Source: Chloroflexota bacterium
Lineage (GTDB): Bacteria > Chloroflexota > UBA6077 > FW602-bin22 > CADDYW01
Assembly: GCA_902810745.1 (NCBI GenBank)
Contig: CADDYW010000001.1
Span: forward strand, 124,001-188,000
Direction: 5' to 3'
DNA length: 64,000 nucleotides
Part shown: positions 26,676 to 35,774 of the stretch, in pieces
Numbering within the stretch: the stretch's first letter is position 1
Layout: each line of letters opens with the position of its first letter
The notes under the pieces: generated by a model
Told to the model about the DNA's origin: nothing
Databases searched by the model: none
What the model saw: the letters and a program-made list of their open reading frames with translations, nothing else
Program-made: the position numbers and the translations under genes

Positions 26676-27347
26676 GTGGATAAGCCATTGCTATCGGTTG
26701 ACGACGTTCGTGCGAATCCCGTCGTTCACAAGCTGGTCAAAGTCGCCGACGAGCACTTGAGCGCCCAGGGGTACACCGAGCATGGACAGCGGCACGCCAA
26801 CCTGGTATCGCACATCGCGGGCAATATTCTCGCTCGGCTTGGGTACGCTCCGAGAACCGTCGAGCTGGCACAGATTGCCGGCTACCTTCACGACATCGGA
26901 AATGTCGCGAATCGTCAGGACCACGCGACCGCGGGCGCGACCATCGCCTTGAACGTGCTTCTGCAGATGGGCATGGATCCGGAGGAGGCGGCCATCGTGG
27001 CTGGAGCCGTCGGAAACCACGAGGAAAGGCTGGGAGAGCCCATCAGTCCGGTATCGGCTGCCGTGATCATCGCGGATAAGTCCGACGTCCACCGAACACG
27101 CGTGCGCAACCCGAACCCCGCGTTGTTCGACATCCACGACCGTGTCAATGACGCGGCACAGCACAGCTTCGTCCGAATCGATCCGGAGCGACGGCTGGTC
27201 ATCCTGGAGCTGACCATCGATCAGGCGAAGGCTTCGGTCGTCGACTATTTCGAGATTTTCCTGTCGCGAATGCTCTTCATCCGCAAGTCGGCGCAGTTTC
27301 TGGGCTGCGGTTTTCAGCTGTTCATCAACCGAACCCAGATGCTCTAG
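26676..27347 (+). CDS. HD-domain metal-dependent phosphohydrolase
   Basis: 223 aa. HD-superfamily ligands are visible: H in EHGQRHANLV, HD in GYLHDIGNVANRQDHATAGA, and a following H in VGNHEERLGEPIS and D in ADKSDVHR. Substrate unknown (phosphoesters or nucleotides in the family). The C-terminal 40 residues (YFEIFLSRMLFIRKSAQFLG) may form a ligand or dimer region. GTG start directly follows the promoter, so translation is probably leaderless. FAH-family gene begins 17 bases after its stop. Confidence 0.85.
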   Translation: MDKPLLSVDDVRANPVVHKLVKVADEHLSAQGYTEHGQRHANLVSHIAGNILARLGYAPRTVELAQIAGYLHDIGNVANRQDHATAGATIALNVLLQMGMDPEEAAIVAGAVGNHEERLGEPISPVSAAVIIADKSDVHRTRVRNPNPALFDIHDRVNDAAQHSFVRIDPERRLVILELTIDQAKASVVDYFEIFLSRMLFIRKSAQFLGCGFQLFINRTQML

Positions 27348-27364
27348 AAGCACGGAATCCACCG

Positions 27365-28171
27365 GTGAAACTGCTCAGGTACCTCGCCGTCGATGGGCCG
27401 CGCTATGGCGTGCTCGAGGGTTCATCGATCTACGCGCTCGAGGGGGACCCATTCGCATCCCACGGCGTCGGAGGCGTGGTTGGAACGCTTCGTGACATTC
27501 GCCTGCTCCCACCCTGCATCCCAACGAAGGTTATCGCCGTCGGGCTCAATTATGCTCATCCTGCTGAGGACGGACTTCCCGCTCTGCCTGAAGAGCCGAT
27601 CCTCTCGTTCAAGCCTCCATCGTCTCTGATCGGCTCGGGCTCGCCGATCATCTGGCCACGCGCCTCCACCCGTATCGACTTCGAGGGCGAGCTGGCGATC
27701 GTCATCGGCAAGACCGCGCGAAAGATTGCGCCGCAGGATGCCCCGCAGTACATCTTCGGCGTAACCTGCGCAAACGATGTAACGGCTCGCGATATCCAGC
27801 GCCGCGAGGGCCAGTGGGCGAAAGCGAAAGGTTTCGATACATTCTGTCCGCTCGGCCCGTGGATCGACACGACCGCGGATCCGTCGTCGTGCCATCTGAT
27901 CGTGCGAATCAATCAGGAGGTTCGTCAGTCGGCTTCGACATCGCTCCTCCACTTCGGTCCGTCGCGTCTCGTGAGCTATCTGTCGCGGATCATGACCCTG
28001 AATCCCGGCGACGTGATCCTCACGGGAACTCCGACGGGAGCGGGGCCGCTCAAGGTCGGCGACGTGGTCGAAGTCGAGATCGAAGGCGTTGGCGTCCTGT
28101 GGAACCCTGTCGTAGCGGAAGATTGCGGCGAGAAGGACTCGAGCCGCGCCGCGGAGACGTCACCGTCGTGA
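27365..28171 (+). CDS. Fumarylacetoacetate hydrolase-family protein
   Basis: 268 aa, FAH superfamily (hydrolysis or decarboxylation of oxo-acid C-C bonds; e.g. 2-hydroxyhepta-2,4-diene-1,7-dioate isomerase, acylpyruvase, oxaloacetate decarboxylase). Contains GLNYAHPAEDG, the metal-binding FEGELAIVIGK, TCANDVTARDIQR, KGFDTFCPLGPWI and PGDVILTGTPTGAGPLKVGD. The first 60 residues form the usual small N-terminal domain. The exact substrate cannot be assigned; no aromatic catabolic genes adjoin. GTG start. Confidence 0.92.
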   Translation: MKLLRYLAVDGPRYGVLEGSSIYALEGDPFASHGVGGVVGTLRDIRLLPPCIPTKVIAVGLNYAHPAEDGLPALPEEPILSFKPPSSLIGSGSPIIWPRASTRIDFEGELAIVIGKTARKIAPQDAPQYIFGVTCANDVTARDIQRREGQWAKAKGFDTFCPLGPWIDTTADPSSCHLIVRINQEVRQSASTSLLHFGPSRLVSYLSRIMTLNPGDVILTGTPTGAGPLKVGDVVEVEIEGVGVLWNPVVAEDCGEKDSSRAAETSPS

Positions 28172-28271
28172 CTGCCTGCTGGATGCCTGGATTCTGTGCC
28201 CACACCGGGCCGGACCGATGACCGACTGGCGCTGCCGGTGTGCGCCGATGACCGGGGCAGCGTGCCCCGCC

Positions 28272-29960
28272 TCACGGTAGCTCCGGCGACGCGGCTGCGG
28301 GCGGGATCAACCCCGCCTGCTTGGCGAGATCGCCGCCCAGGATCCCGACGACGCTGCCCTTCGGAGGCATGCCGGGGACGTCCTCCACCCAGAGTTGTAG
28401 CGAGATCCGCTGGAACCGCTGGACGATGAAGGGTCCGCTCTTGCGGGGTAGGGACGAGGGAAGTCCGTACAGCTGAATCGACCGTCCGGCGTCCCAGGAG
28501 CTGATCGCCGCCGGGTTTGGATTGGCATAGAACGCCGCGGCGATGGCGGGATTGATCAGCCAACCGAGGCGGATCTGCCGTGCGCGGTTCCAGTCGCCTC
28601 CCGATCCATCATCTCTGATGGGCAGCGGTATGCCCATCGCATCGAGCCGTGAATCCCAGCCGATGTCGCTGAGCTGCTCAAAGGTGTTTGCCAGGACTGC
28701 CACCCCGAGTTCCGGGCGCCACTGGAGAATGCCTCGCTGGAATGCCTGGTAGGTGAATCCATCCCCCCCGACGTAGCGCCGGCTGGAGGGATAGCCCAGT
28801 GTTGCCACGCCCCCGAGCCGCCGAAACTCCGTCCAGAAGCGTGCTTCGGCGTCGTCAGTCACCCGATAGCCCAGACCACTACCGCCGCCGGTCTCGGAAA
28901 AGAACCAGCCCCCCGGAATGGCAAAATCTGCCTTGGTTGTACCGCGGAGTGCGTCCCAGATGCCTGGAGGCTCCTGGCCGAGCCGCCAGAAGGCAACCCC
29001 GACATCCCCCTCTTCCTCGGCCAGCGCGATCTTCTGACGGATCGTGGCCACGTTCTCGAACCAGATCTGATGATCCTGGTCATTGAGTCGATAGCGATAG
29101 GAGACGCTCGCGTTCGCCGTATCGACGTCGACGCTACCACCGTTCTGATCGATCATCCGGGATGTCTGAGAGTATCGAAGCGTACTGGCGCGGCCAGGCC
29201 GCGTGAGGTTCCAATCGTATCCCCACACCCCGATGCCGAGCACCAGGTGATCCGACGGAATCCGAGTGTGCGCGTACTCGCTGACCTGGCGGATCCACGG
29301 CAGCGGCGAGATTGGCCCCGGCTGGGTACTCGAGGCCGTCCGGTAGCCGTATGCCATCAAGATGACCCGGTCGGCCACGACAGCGACCGCGCGATAATCG
29401 AATGCGCCGGCCCAGCCGGTCGTCAGGTCGCCGGACGTCGCGGGAACAGCAACGGCGAGCATCTTCGCCTGCTGGTGAAGAGCAGCAGCCAGATCCTGCA
29501 CGAAGGACGTCAGAGCCTGACGATCGGCTGGGAGAACCCCTTCTAGATCGAGGGTAATTCCATCATAGCCGTGACGAGCCGTCGCCGTGACGATGCGACC
29601 GACCACCTGCTTCCGGATATCGGCGTTGGAGAGCACCGGCGAAAGATCGGCATAGCGCACGCGGTTCTGTACCAGAGGGAGCAGACGCTTCTTATCCTTC
29701 ACGATCAGCGCATCGATCGCCGGATCGTCGCTGTCGACGAGTGTGCCATCCCCTTCGATCCCAAAGTAATTCGGGACCACGACGTCGATCTGACTCAGGT
29801 GCTGGATGAGCGACGTACGCGACTCGGGGTCGTAGCTCACGTAGAATGCCCAGTACTCGTGCGCCGTCGCGCCCTCGGCAACCGCGGGCTGATCTGCTGA
29901 CTGGTAAAACAAAAGGAGAACAGAAGCAGTCGCAATCAGCAAGCGCAGACGCCGGCCCAC
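28272..29960 (-). CDS. Secreted GH18-like glycosidase with C-terminal LGYP-type module
   Basis: 562 aa. Signal peptide (residues 1-28, cleaved near AVAEG). Residues 35-340 form a GH18 barrel of the spore-germination YaaH/SleL kind, with the catalytic DxxDxDxE-type motif as DGITLDLE (133-140) and LMAYGYR. Residues about 345-550 are a separate module (TLGYPSSRRY, FQRGILQWRPE, PAAISSWDAG, FIVQRFQRISLQLWVED) that recurs in the protease at 35775-37178. Likely binds or cleaves cell-wall or other beta-1,4 GlcNAc-type glycans outside the cell. GTG start 9 bases after GGGAGG. Confidence 0.85.
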   Translation of the reverse strand: MGRRLRLLIATASVLLLFYQSADQPAVAEGATAHEYWAFYVSYDPESRTSLIQHLSQIDVVVPNYFGIEGDGTLVDSDDPAIDALIVKDKKRLLPLVQNRVRYADLSPVLSNADIRKQVVGRIVTATARHGYDGITLDLEGVLPADRQALTSFVQDLAAALHQQAKMLAVAVPATSGDLTTGWAGAFDYRAVAVVADRVILMAYGYRTASSTQPGPISPLPWIRQVSEYAHTRIPSDHLVLGIGVWGYDWNLTRPGRASTLRYSQTSRMIDQNGGSVDVDTANASVSYRYRLNDQDHQIWFENVATIRQKIALAEEEGDVGVAFWRLGQEPPGIWDALRGTTKADFAIPGGWFFSETGGGSGLGYRVTDDAEARFWTEFRRLGGVATLGYPSSRRYVGGDGFTYQAFQRGILQWRPELGVAVLANTFEQLSDIGWDSRLDAMGIPLPIRDDGSGGDWNRARQIRLGWLINPAIAAAFYANPNPAAISSWDAGRSIQLYGLPSSLPRKSGPFIVQRFQRISLQLWVEDVPGMPPKGSVVGILGGDLAKQAGLIPPAAASPELP

Positions 29961-29991
29961 GGTCTCCGACCTCCCTGATCATTACCGGACC

Positions 29992-29997
29992 AGTATA
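29992..29997 (-). promoter_or_regulatory. -10 element of the GH18-like gene
   Basis: Minus strand TATACT, about 32 bases upstream of the GTG start. No clear -35. Confidence 0.4.
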
Positions 29998-30537
29998 GTC
30001 GAGTACCGGGACTGGGCACATTTTGAGGGAATAAAAAAACCAAGGGATCGAGGCCATTCACCAAACCTCGCCCCTCGGCGCCAGAGTGAGATAAGTAATG
30101 AACCCGACCGCGCGACGTAATCGTCGAGGATCAGGCGTTGAAAGTATCGCTCCCGAGCGTATGATCGGGAAGGCTGTGTGGACGAACTCTCGCGGTCGTC
30201 AGTAAGAGGTGGACAGAGGGCGCGGTCACTGCCCACCTCAAACCGCTGGATTGTTCATCCGTCTTAGATATTAGGAGGTCGAGGAGAGAAAGTATGTCAG
30301 GGAACCCATGCAACTTTTGTAGGGCTTTACCTGACGCGGCAAGCGACTATGCTAAACTAGCTCCGAGGTGAGACGTGCCCACCGTGGACTCACCGCAGAG
30401 CCGCGGGCACGATCGAGGGAGGCACGAGACGCTGCCCCAACGCCTGCGCGTCGCGAGCGAGCCGGCCGAGTTTATCGCTTGACGGTCCACGCGCGACAAT
30501 CGCGGTCCACCGCCGACATCAGGAGGTCGTTCACTCG
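29998..30537. other. Divergent intergenic region, 540 bases
   Basis: No long gene. Contains an A7 tract (about 30033-30039), an inverted pair GAGGTGG/CCACCTC around 30207-30239, a 25-codon reading frame with a good RBS (30294-30371), a promoter-like AT-rich stretch near 30325-30356, a stem GTGCCC (30375-30380) / GGGCAC (30405-30410), and AGGAGG (30521-30526) serving the HD gene at 30538. Base composition is less GC-rich than its flanks at 30240-30360. Confidence 0.4.
30294..30371 (+). CDS. Possible 25-residue small protein with CxxC
   Basis: ATG at 30294 is preceded by GAGGAG (30281-30286) at an ideal 7-base spacing. The product, MSGNPCNFCRALPD followed by 11 more residues, has one CNFC pair and ends before the HD gene leader. 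Could be a genuine small protein, a leader peptide for the downstream gene, or chance. No homologue is recalled. Confidence 0.3.
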   Translation: MSGNPCNFCRALPDAASDYAKLAPR

Positions 30538-31545
30538 ATGGCAATCGGTCAATCAGTTCTCACGTCGCGAGATCGGGCGGTCCTGGCCGAGCTGGAAGCA
30601 CTCGTGCGAGAGACCTACCAGCTATGGGACCAGGTTTGGGTTGGGTTCTCGTGGCGCAACTATACATTCGATCACGTTATGCGCGTTCGAAACCTCGCCC
30701 GAACGATCGCGGGGCACGAAGGTGGCGATCTACGAGTTCTTGAATTCGCAGCGACCCTGCACGACATCACCAAGTCGTACGATGGCGAGATCTTGATGCG
30801 TGACGGAAAGCGCGTCCTCGACGCCGACGGCTTCTGGATCAACGAGAAGATACCCCCGGCGCGCCAGAATCGGGTCACCATACTTTATGAGCAGCTTGGA
30901 CTCTCGGAAACGGTCCACCATTACTCCGGCAGTCAGATTGCCCGTGCACTTCTGCAAGAGTACGGTTACGACGAGAACTTCTGCGCCGCGACCCGCGAGA
31001 TCATTCTCGCGCACCTGAAGCCGCTTCCGACGTCGACACCGGCCGCCCTCGCACTGTACGATGCCGACACGATCGACGCGAATATCGGCCTACCCGCGTT
31101 TTACCGCAATGTGCGCATCACACTGCACCGAATGGAGCAGGATTTCGCTCGACGCGGCGAGAGTTTGGACGAACACCTGGCTCATCACCTGCGCGAGTTT
31201 CTCAGCTCCTACCTGCAGGAAAGGATCGTGCCGTGGATCGACGGGAAACGCACTGACTTCCTCGGACGGCTCACCACGGGATCAGGTCGCGCGATCGCCG
31301 AAGATCGGCTTCGAAGCCTCGTCGAGGATGTCCAGGCGATCATCGACGAGCTGACAGACTACGATTCACAGATCGAGCGCGGTCGCCTCGCGATCGTTCG
31401 GCGATTTGTCGAGCAGCGCGTGAATCCGTCGCTCACGGAAGAGATCGACTACCTGGCGACTGAGTGGGCGCAGCAGGTGTCTCCGACGCCGGGCGCGCTC
31501 GCCCTGATCGATCGGTACCGAGAGGAGATCGCAGGCGAGCGATAG
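30538..31545 (+). CDS. HD-domain phosphohydrolase
   Basis: 335 aa. HD motif ligands: H in YTFDHVMRVRNLA, HD in AATLHDITKSYDGE, H in VHHYSGSQIA and D in LYDADTIDANIG. The middle insertion (VLDADGFWINEKIPPARQNR) is unusual for the simplest HD proteins. The C-terminal 130 residues are charged, helical and possibly coiled (HRMEQDFARRGESLDEHLAH). Substrate unknown; possibly nucleotide or oligonucleotide. RBS AGGAGG lies 11 bases before ATG. Monocistronic, convergent with the molybdenum hydroxylase operon. Confidence 0.82.
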   Translation: MAIGQSVLTSRDRAVLAELEALVRETYQLWDQVWVGFSWRNYTFDHVMRVRNLARTIAGHEGGDLRVLEFAATLHDITKSYDGEILMRDGKRVLDADGFWINEKIPPARQNRVTILYEQLGLSETVHHYSGSQIARALLQEYGYDENFCAATREIILAHLKPLPTSTPAALALYDADTIDANIGLPAFYRNVRITLHRMEQDFARRGESLDEHLAHHLREFLSSYLQERIVPWIDGKRTDFLGRLTTGSGRAIAEDRLRSLVEDVQAIIDELTDYDSQIERGRLAIVRRFVEQRVNPSLTEEIDYLATEWAQQVSPTPGALALIDRYREEIAGER

Positions 31546-31570
31546 TCCACCATGAAGGGCCCGCGGGGAA

Positions 31571-32551
31571 TTACCCGGCCAGGGACGCGACCTGTTCGAG
31601 TGCTCGTTTGACCAGCGCCTGCGAAAGACGGACCTTGTACCCGTTCATCGACAATGGCCGAGCGCCGTCAGTAGCCGCGGCACTTGCTCGCGCGATAGTC
31701 TGCCGATCGAGCGGCCGCCCGAGCAGCTCTCGCTGCGCAGCCGGGGCCCGCCAGGGCACCGGTGCCACGCCTCCGAGTACGATGCTCGCCGACCCGACGC
31801 GTCCACTGTGCACCGAGATGACGCACGCGACGCTGGCGAGGGCAAACGCGAAGTCCGCCCGATCCATTGCCTTGAGGAAGACACCGCGTTCCTCGGCAGT
31901 GGGCAACGGGATCTCGACAAGACTCAGGATCTCATCTTGTCTCAGGCAGGTGAGCGAGCGATGTCCATCCACGGGACGCGTGAAGAACTGGTCGATTGAG
32001 ATTGTCCTTTCGCCGTCGGGGCCGACGATCGCCGCTCGGGCGTTCAATGCCACCAGCGACGTGGCGGGATCCGACGGGTGGACGGAAAAGCAGGGCCCGC
32101 CCCCCAGAATCGCGTGCTGCCGGTTGTCGCCGCTCTCGGCAGGGCAGTGCTCACCACCCTTGAGCCAGCAACGAAATGGTCCGCGAAAGTACCAGCAGCG
32201 CGACTCCTGGCACAGACTTCCTCCCAGGGTCGCGGCGCTGCGAATCTGAGGCGACGCGGATTGCTCGATCGCCTCGGCAAGAACCGACGCGTTGCTCCGG
32301 ACGAGGGGATGTGCCGCGACGTCCTCGAGGCGCGCGAGTGCCCCGATCCGCAGAAAATTATCCTGGACGCTAATCCGGTCGCATCCCGGGACCGTCTTGA
32401 GATTGATTAGCCGATCAGGAGCACGTATACCAAGGCGCATCTCTGGAATCAGATCTGTCCCGCCCGCGATCAAACGGGCTTCGGGATCAAAGCCGAGCAG
32501 CTCAACTGCTTCGGCCAGGGTGAAAACGTCGACGTGCTCAAACGCGCGCAC
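31571..32551 (-). CDS. FAD subunit of molybdenum hydroxylase, with extra four-Cys cluster site
   Basis: 326 aa CO-dehydrogenase-flavoprotein-like subunit passing electrons from the Mo/Fe-S subunits to an acceptor. FAD-binding ARLIAGGTDLIPEMRLG near residue 25 and TLGGSLCQ. Cys114, 119, 128 and 136 (GSLCQESRCWYFRGPFRC then GEHCPAESGDNRQHAI) match the [4Fe-4S]-binding insertion of the YagS/PaoB and 4-hydroxybenzoyl-CoA reductase beta subunits, absent from ordinary CoxM. The frame extends upstream but homology starts at the GTG 32551 (RBS AGGAGA), overlapping the Mo-subunit gene by 14 bases. Confidence 0.9.
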   Translation of the reverse strand: MRAFEHVDVFTLAEAVELLGFDPEARLIAGGTDLIPEMRLGIRAPDRLINLKTVPGCDRISVQDNFLRIGALARLEDVAAHPLVRSNASVLAEAIEQSASPQIRSAATLGGSLCQESRCWYFRGPFRCWLKGGEHCPAESGDNRQHAILGGGPCFSVHPSDPATSLVALNARAAIVGPDGERTISIDQFFTRPVDGHRSLTCLRQDEILSLVEIPLPTAEERGVFLKAMDRADFAFALASVACVISVHSGRVGSASIVLGGVAPVPWRAPAAQRELLGRPLDRQTIARASAAATDGARPLSMNGYKVRLSQALVKRALEQVASLAG

Positions 32552-34859
32552 GGGCCTTCTCCTGTCCGCGTTCTCGACCGAGGGCGTCGAGGATCTTCGC
32601 GCGGGTGATTGGCAAGGTCGTGATGCGAACGCCAATTGCATCCGCGACAGCGTTCGCGATCGCCGCGGCACACGGAATGATCGGTGGCTCGCCGAGCCCC
32701 TTCACGCCCAGCGTGTTGTCGATCATGTCGATATCTCCGAGGAAGCGTCCATCGATGCGCGGAACGTCGGCGATGGTGGGAATGAGGTAGGTTTCCAGGT
32801 TCGGGTTCAGAACCACACCGGTCTGAGGGTCTATCACCAGCTCCTCCGTCAAGCCATAGCCGATCCCTTGCGTCACGCCACCCGCCACCTGGCTCGATGC
32901 CTGAAGCGGGCTGATCAGGCGTCCGCAGTCGTGGACGGCAACGTAGCTCACCAGAAATACCGCGCCGGTCTCGAGATCGACCTCCACCTCGACAAAATGG
33001 GCGCCGAAGGTCCGAATCGACACGTCTCTGGGATTGGGTGCACGATCGCCCTGTCCGACAATCGAGAACGGGCTTACCCGACCCAGGATCTCCGCGAGAG
33101 CGATACGCTGCTCCCCGGCCGGCCCGATGCAGATGTCGCTTTCACGAATCGCGAGCATCTCGACCGGCTGCTTGAGCTCCAGCGCGGCGACCTCCAGCAC
33201 TGTCTTCTTGACTGACTCTGCCGCGCGCTGGACCGCTGGTCCAACGGACGCGACCGTCTGCGAGCCGGCGCTGGTTGGCGCGTAGGGCCCCGCGGCCGAG
33301 TCGCCCTCGCTGACCCGCACGTCAGAGAGGCGGAGTCCGAGCTCCTCCGCGGCAATCTGAGCCAGGGCGGTCTTCGTGCCAGTCCCGATATCCTGCGAGC
33401 CAAGGACGACGTCGACGGTTCCATCGGAGCTCATCTTGATCCAGGCGTAGGCTGGCGGTCCGCCACCCCCTCCCCAGATCTGCGTCGCCATCCCCCGCCC
33501 GCGGCGTCGGTTCGGATGGCTGGGCGGGGGTTTCGGACGATCCCAGCCGATCACCGCGGCGCCAAGACGATAGGCCTCGTCGAGAGGCTTGGACGAATAC
33601 TGCTCATTGCGCGCCTGATCGTAATCCACGTAGTTCCGCTCGCGTAGGGTCAGGGGATCGAGATTCAGCTTTCGCGCAAGGAGATCCATCGCCGACTCGA
33701 GTGCGAATGAGCCTTCGGTGTAGCCCGGGCCGCGAAAGGCACGGGCCGGCGCGAGGTTCGTGTAGACAGACGTCTCCTCCGTCCTCACGTTGGGACAGCG
33801 ATAGAGGTCGCGAGACGGCCCGGTCACGCTCATCGCGTGATCGCCGTAGCTCCCGATACCCGCGACAGCGGTGTGCTCGATGAAAGTCAGCGTCCCATCC
33901 CGTCGCGCGCCCAGGCGCAGGTGCTGGACCGTGGCCTCACGGTGGCCGGTCGCAGTACTCTCGGAATAGCGATCGAGCGTGAGCTTTACCGGGCGCCCCG
34001 TCTCGCGAGCCAGCAGAGCCGGGATCACGACTTCTTCGCCCGCGAACTGCTTACTACCGAATCCTCCTCCGACGGTCGTCGAGATCACACGGATACGATT
34101 GCGCGGAATCCGCAGCAGCCTCGAAAGGTCATCCGCGACCGCCGAGATTCCCTGCGTCGACGTCCAGACGGTGAGCTCGTCGTCATCCCATCGGCAGACG
34201 GCGCAATGAGGCTCGAAGCACTGATGCAGGACCTCCTGGGTGCGAAACTCGGCCTCCACCACTACCTCTGCCTCGACCTCGCCCTGTCGAAAACTCCCGC
34301 GTTGATAGATCCGCGGGTTATGTGGCGCCGAGCGATTCCCACACGGCTGCACAAGGGGAGCACCATTCTGCACGGCAAGCGCCGGGTCCACGGCGAAGGG
34401 TAGCTCCTCATAGCTCACGCTGATCTGAGCGAGAGCCTCCGCTGCCACCTCTTCGGACTCGGCTGCCACGGCGGCGACGGCCTGCCCGTAATAGCGCAGG
34501 GTGCGATCGAAGAGAGGCTGTCCGTTGGCAAGAATAATCTCAGGTGTACAGCGGTAGCAGATGACCGATCGAGCACCTGGCACCGCCGCGGCACGGCTGG
34601 TATCGATCCGCTTGATTCGCGCGTGAGCGTGGGGACTCCGCATCACCCGCGTGAACAGCATCCCCGGCAGAAAGATGTCCTCCGTGTACACCGCGCGACC
34701 GGTCACCTTGCCGACCGCGTCGACCCGCGGGACCGCTCGGCCCACCACGGCGAGCTCGGCATTCGACCCCCACGGTGTCGCCTCCTCGCCCGACCAGATC
34801 GTGTGGCGCTCATAAACGTGACCTTCGATCTCGACCTGATTTGTCACAACCCGCGTCAC
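32538..34859 (-). CDS. Molybdopterin-binding large subunit, xanthine dehydrogenase/aldehyde oxidase family
   Basis: 773 aa catalytic subunit of a Mo hydroxylase. Starts with about 35 residues then RVDAVGKVTGRAVYTEDI. Mo-cofactor motifs TVGGGFGSKQ and ARAFRGPGYTEGSFALES; the catalytic glutamate is in GVKGLGEPPIIP near the C-terminus. The loop reads ARAFRGPG and not the AYRCSFR of form-I CO dehydrogenase, so this is not a CODH. No Tat signal is present, so a cytoplasmic enzyme is likely. The substrate (purine, aldehyde or N-heterocycle) is undetermined. Confidence 0.92.
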   Translation of the reverse strand: MTRVVTNQVEIEGHVYERHTIWSGEEATPWGSNAELAVVGRAVPRVDAVGKVTGRAVYTEDIFLPGMLFTRVMRSPHAHARIKRIDTSRAAAVPGARSVICYRCTPEIILANGQPLFDRTLRYYGQAVAAVAAESEEVAAEALAQISVSYEELPFAVDPALAVQNGAPLVQPCGNRSAPHNPRIYQRGSFRQGEVEAEVVVEAEFRTQEVLHQCFEPHCAVCRWDDDELTVWTSTQGISAVADDLSRLLRIPRNRIRVISTTVGGGFGSKQFAGEEVVIPALLARETGRPVKLTLDRYSESTATGHREATVQHLRLGARRDGTLTFIEHTAVAGIGSYGDHAMSVTGPSRDLYRCPNVRTEETSVYTNLAPARAFRGPGYTEGSFALESAMDLLARKLNLDPLTLRERNYVDYDQARNEQYSSKPLDEAYRLGAAVIGWDRPKPPPSHPNRRRGRGMATQIWGGGGGPPAYAWIKMSSDGTVDVVLGSQDIGTGTKTALAQIAAEELGLRLSDVRVSEGDSAAGPYAPTSAGSQTVASVGPAVQRAAESVKKTVLEVAALELKQPVEMLAIRESDICIGPAGEQRIALAEILGRVSPFSIVGQGDRAPNPRDVSIRTFGAHFVEVEVDLETGAVFLVSYVAVHDCGRLISPLQASSQVAGGVTQGIGYGLTEELVIDPQTGVVLNPNLETYLIPTIADVPRIDGRFLGDIDMIDNTLGVKGLGEPPIIPCAAAIANAVADAIGVRITTLPITRAKILDALGRERGQEKARARV

Positions 34860-34938
34860 TATACGCCTCCAGGTAAATGCCTCGCCAACGACTCTCCTTC
34901 TGGCTCATCGTTGCCGACCATTTCCCGTACCCCGATGC

Positions 34939-35577
34939 TCAGCCAGGTCGCGGAGTGTCTTTCGGTGGCCGCCAGCGACCGCGGGGGCGGCGCGACGTCT
35001 GCCCCGGCTGGTCCGGAGCGCCTGACGGACGCGCCGCCAGCGGGCGCGTGTCGGGGGCAGCGGGATCCAGCGATCGGGATGGGTTTGGATCGTGGGTGGA
35101 CGCGAGGCTCCGAATCGCCTGGACAATATTGGTGTACGTCCCGCACCGACAGAGATTGCCGGCCATCGCGTGGCGAATCTCCTCATCGCTGGGCCGAGGA
35201 TTGCGGGCGAGCAGCGCCTTTGCCGCCAGCACCTGTCCGGGCGTGCAGAAGCCGCACTGGACCGCATCGAAGCGAATGAATGCCTCCTGGACCGGATCCA
35301 GTCGACCATCAGCCGCGAGCCCTTCGATCGTGGTGATCTCGTGCCCCTCGCACTCGAGTGCGAGCGTGATGCACGCGTCGATCGGCCGGCCGTCCAGGAG
35401 AACAGTACACGCGCCACACTCTCCAAGATTGCAGACCCGTTTGGTACCGGTCAGGCCGAGGTCGAGTCGAAGAGCGTCAAGCAACGACCGACGCGGATCA
35501 AGGCTGAGGTGGTAGACGGACCGATTGATCTGCAGCCGAACCGGGACCGGACCTGGACCGGCCACCGTCACCATCAT
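34939..35577 (-). CDS. [2Fe-2S] subunit of molybdenum hydroxylase
   Basis: 212 aa from ATG 35577. N-terminal plant-type ferredoxin Cys set CNLGECGACTVLLDG, then the helical second cluster domain with CGFCTPG and LCRCGTYTNIVQAI. After residue ~165 is a 45-residue Pro/Arg-rich tail unusual for the family. The open frame runs further upstream; ATG 35577 or 35574 follows AGGTGG and fits the family N-terminus. First gene of the operon Fe-S, Mo, FAD, 79 bases before the Mo subunit. Confidence 0.9.
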   Translation of the reverse strand: MMVTVAGPGPVPVRLQINRSVYHLSLDPRRSLLDALRLDLGLTGTKRVCNLGECGACTVLLDGRPIDACITLALECEGHEITTIEGLAADGRLDPVQEAFIRFDAVQCGFCTPGQVLAAKALLARNPRPSDEEIRHAMAGNLCRCGTYTNIVQAIRSLASTHDPNPSRSLDPAAPDTRPLAARPSGAPDQPGQTSRRPRGRWRPPKDTPRPG

Positions 35578-35735
35578 GGCGCCACCTGCACGTGCTTTAT
35601 CCATCGCTTCCGCCACCGGTTCATCCTCCATCTGGCGGGGGACCATGCGTACCGACACACGCTTCCGGTCAGGCAATTTAAAGACCACGAGATCCGAAGC
35701 CATCGCGAGCATCAGCCAGTCCCTCGGCATCGCGG

Positions 35736-35741
35736 TATAAT
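35736..35741 (+). promoter_or_regulatory. -10 element of the secreted protease gene
   Basis: Consensus TATAAT about 34 bases upstream of ATG 35775; the -35 is poor. AGGAGG (35765-35770) is the RBS. Confidence 0.5.
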
Positions 35742-35774
35742 CGGTCGTGACGGGCGCTGCCGCGAGGAGGAGCG

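Noticed and set aside
30031-30060. Terminator for a hidden minus-strand gene (A7 tract with GAGG/CCTCG stem)
   Set aside because: The stem is short and 8 bases away from the T-run, and no credible minus-strand gene lies upstream.
29982-30313. Two minus-strand frames of 84 and 60 codons upstream of the GH18 gene
   Set aside because: They overlap each other and the GH18 promoter, have no RBS and no protein-like composition.
32538-35577. Aerobic carbon-monoxide dehydrogenase
   Set aside because: The large subunit has ARAFRGPG in place of AYRCSFR, so the form-I CODH active-site loop is absent; a broader Mo hydroxylase assignment is safer.
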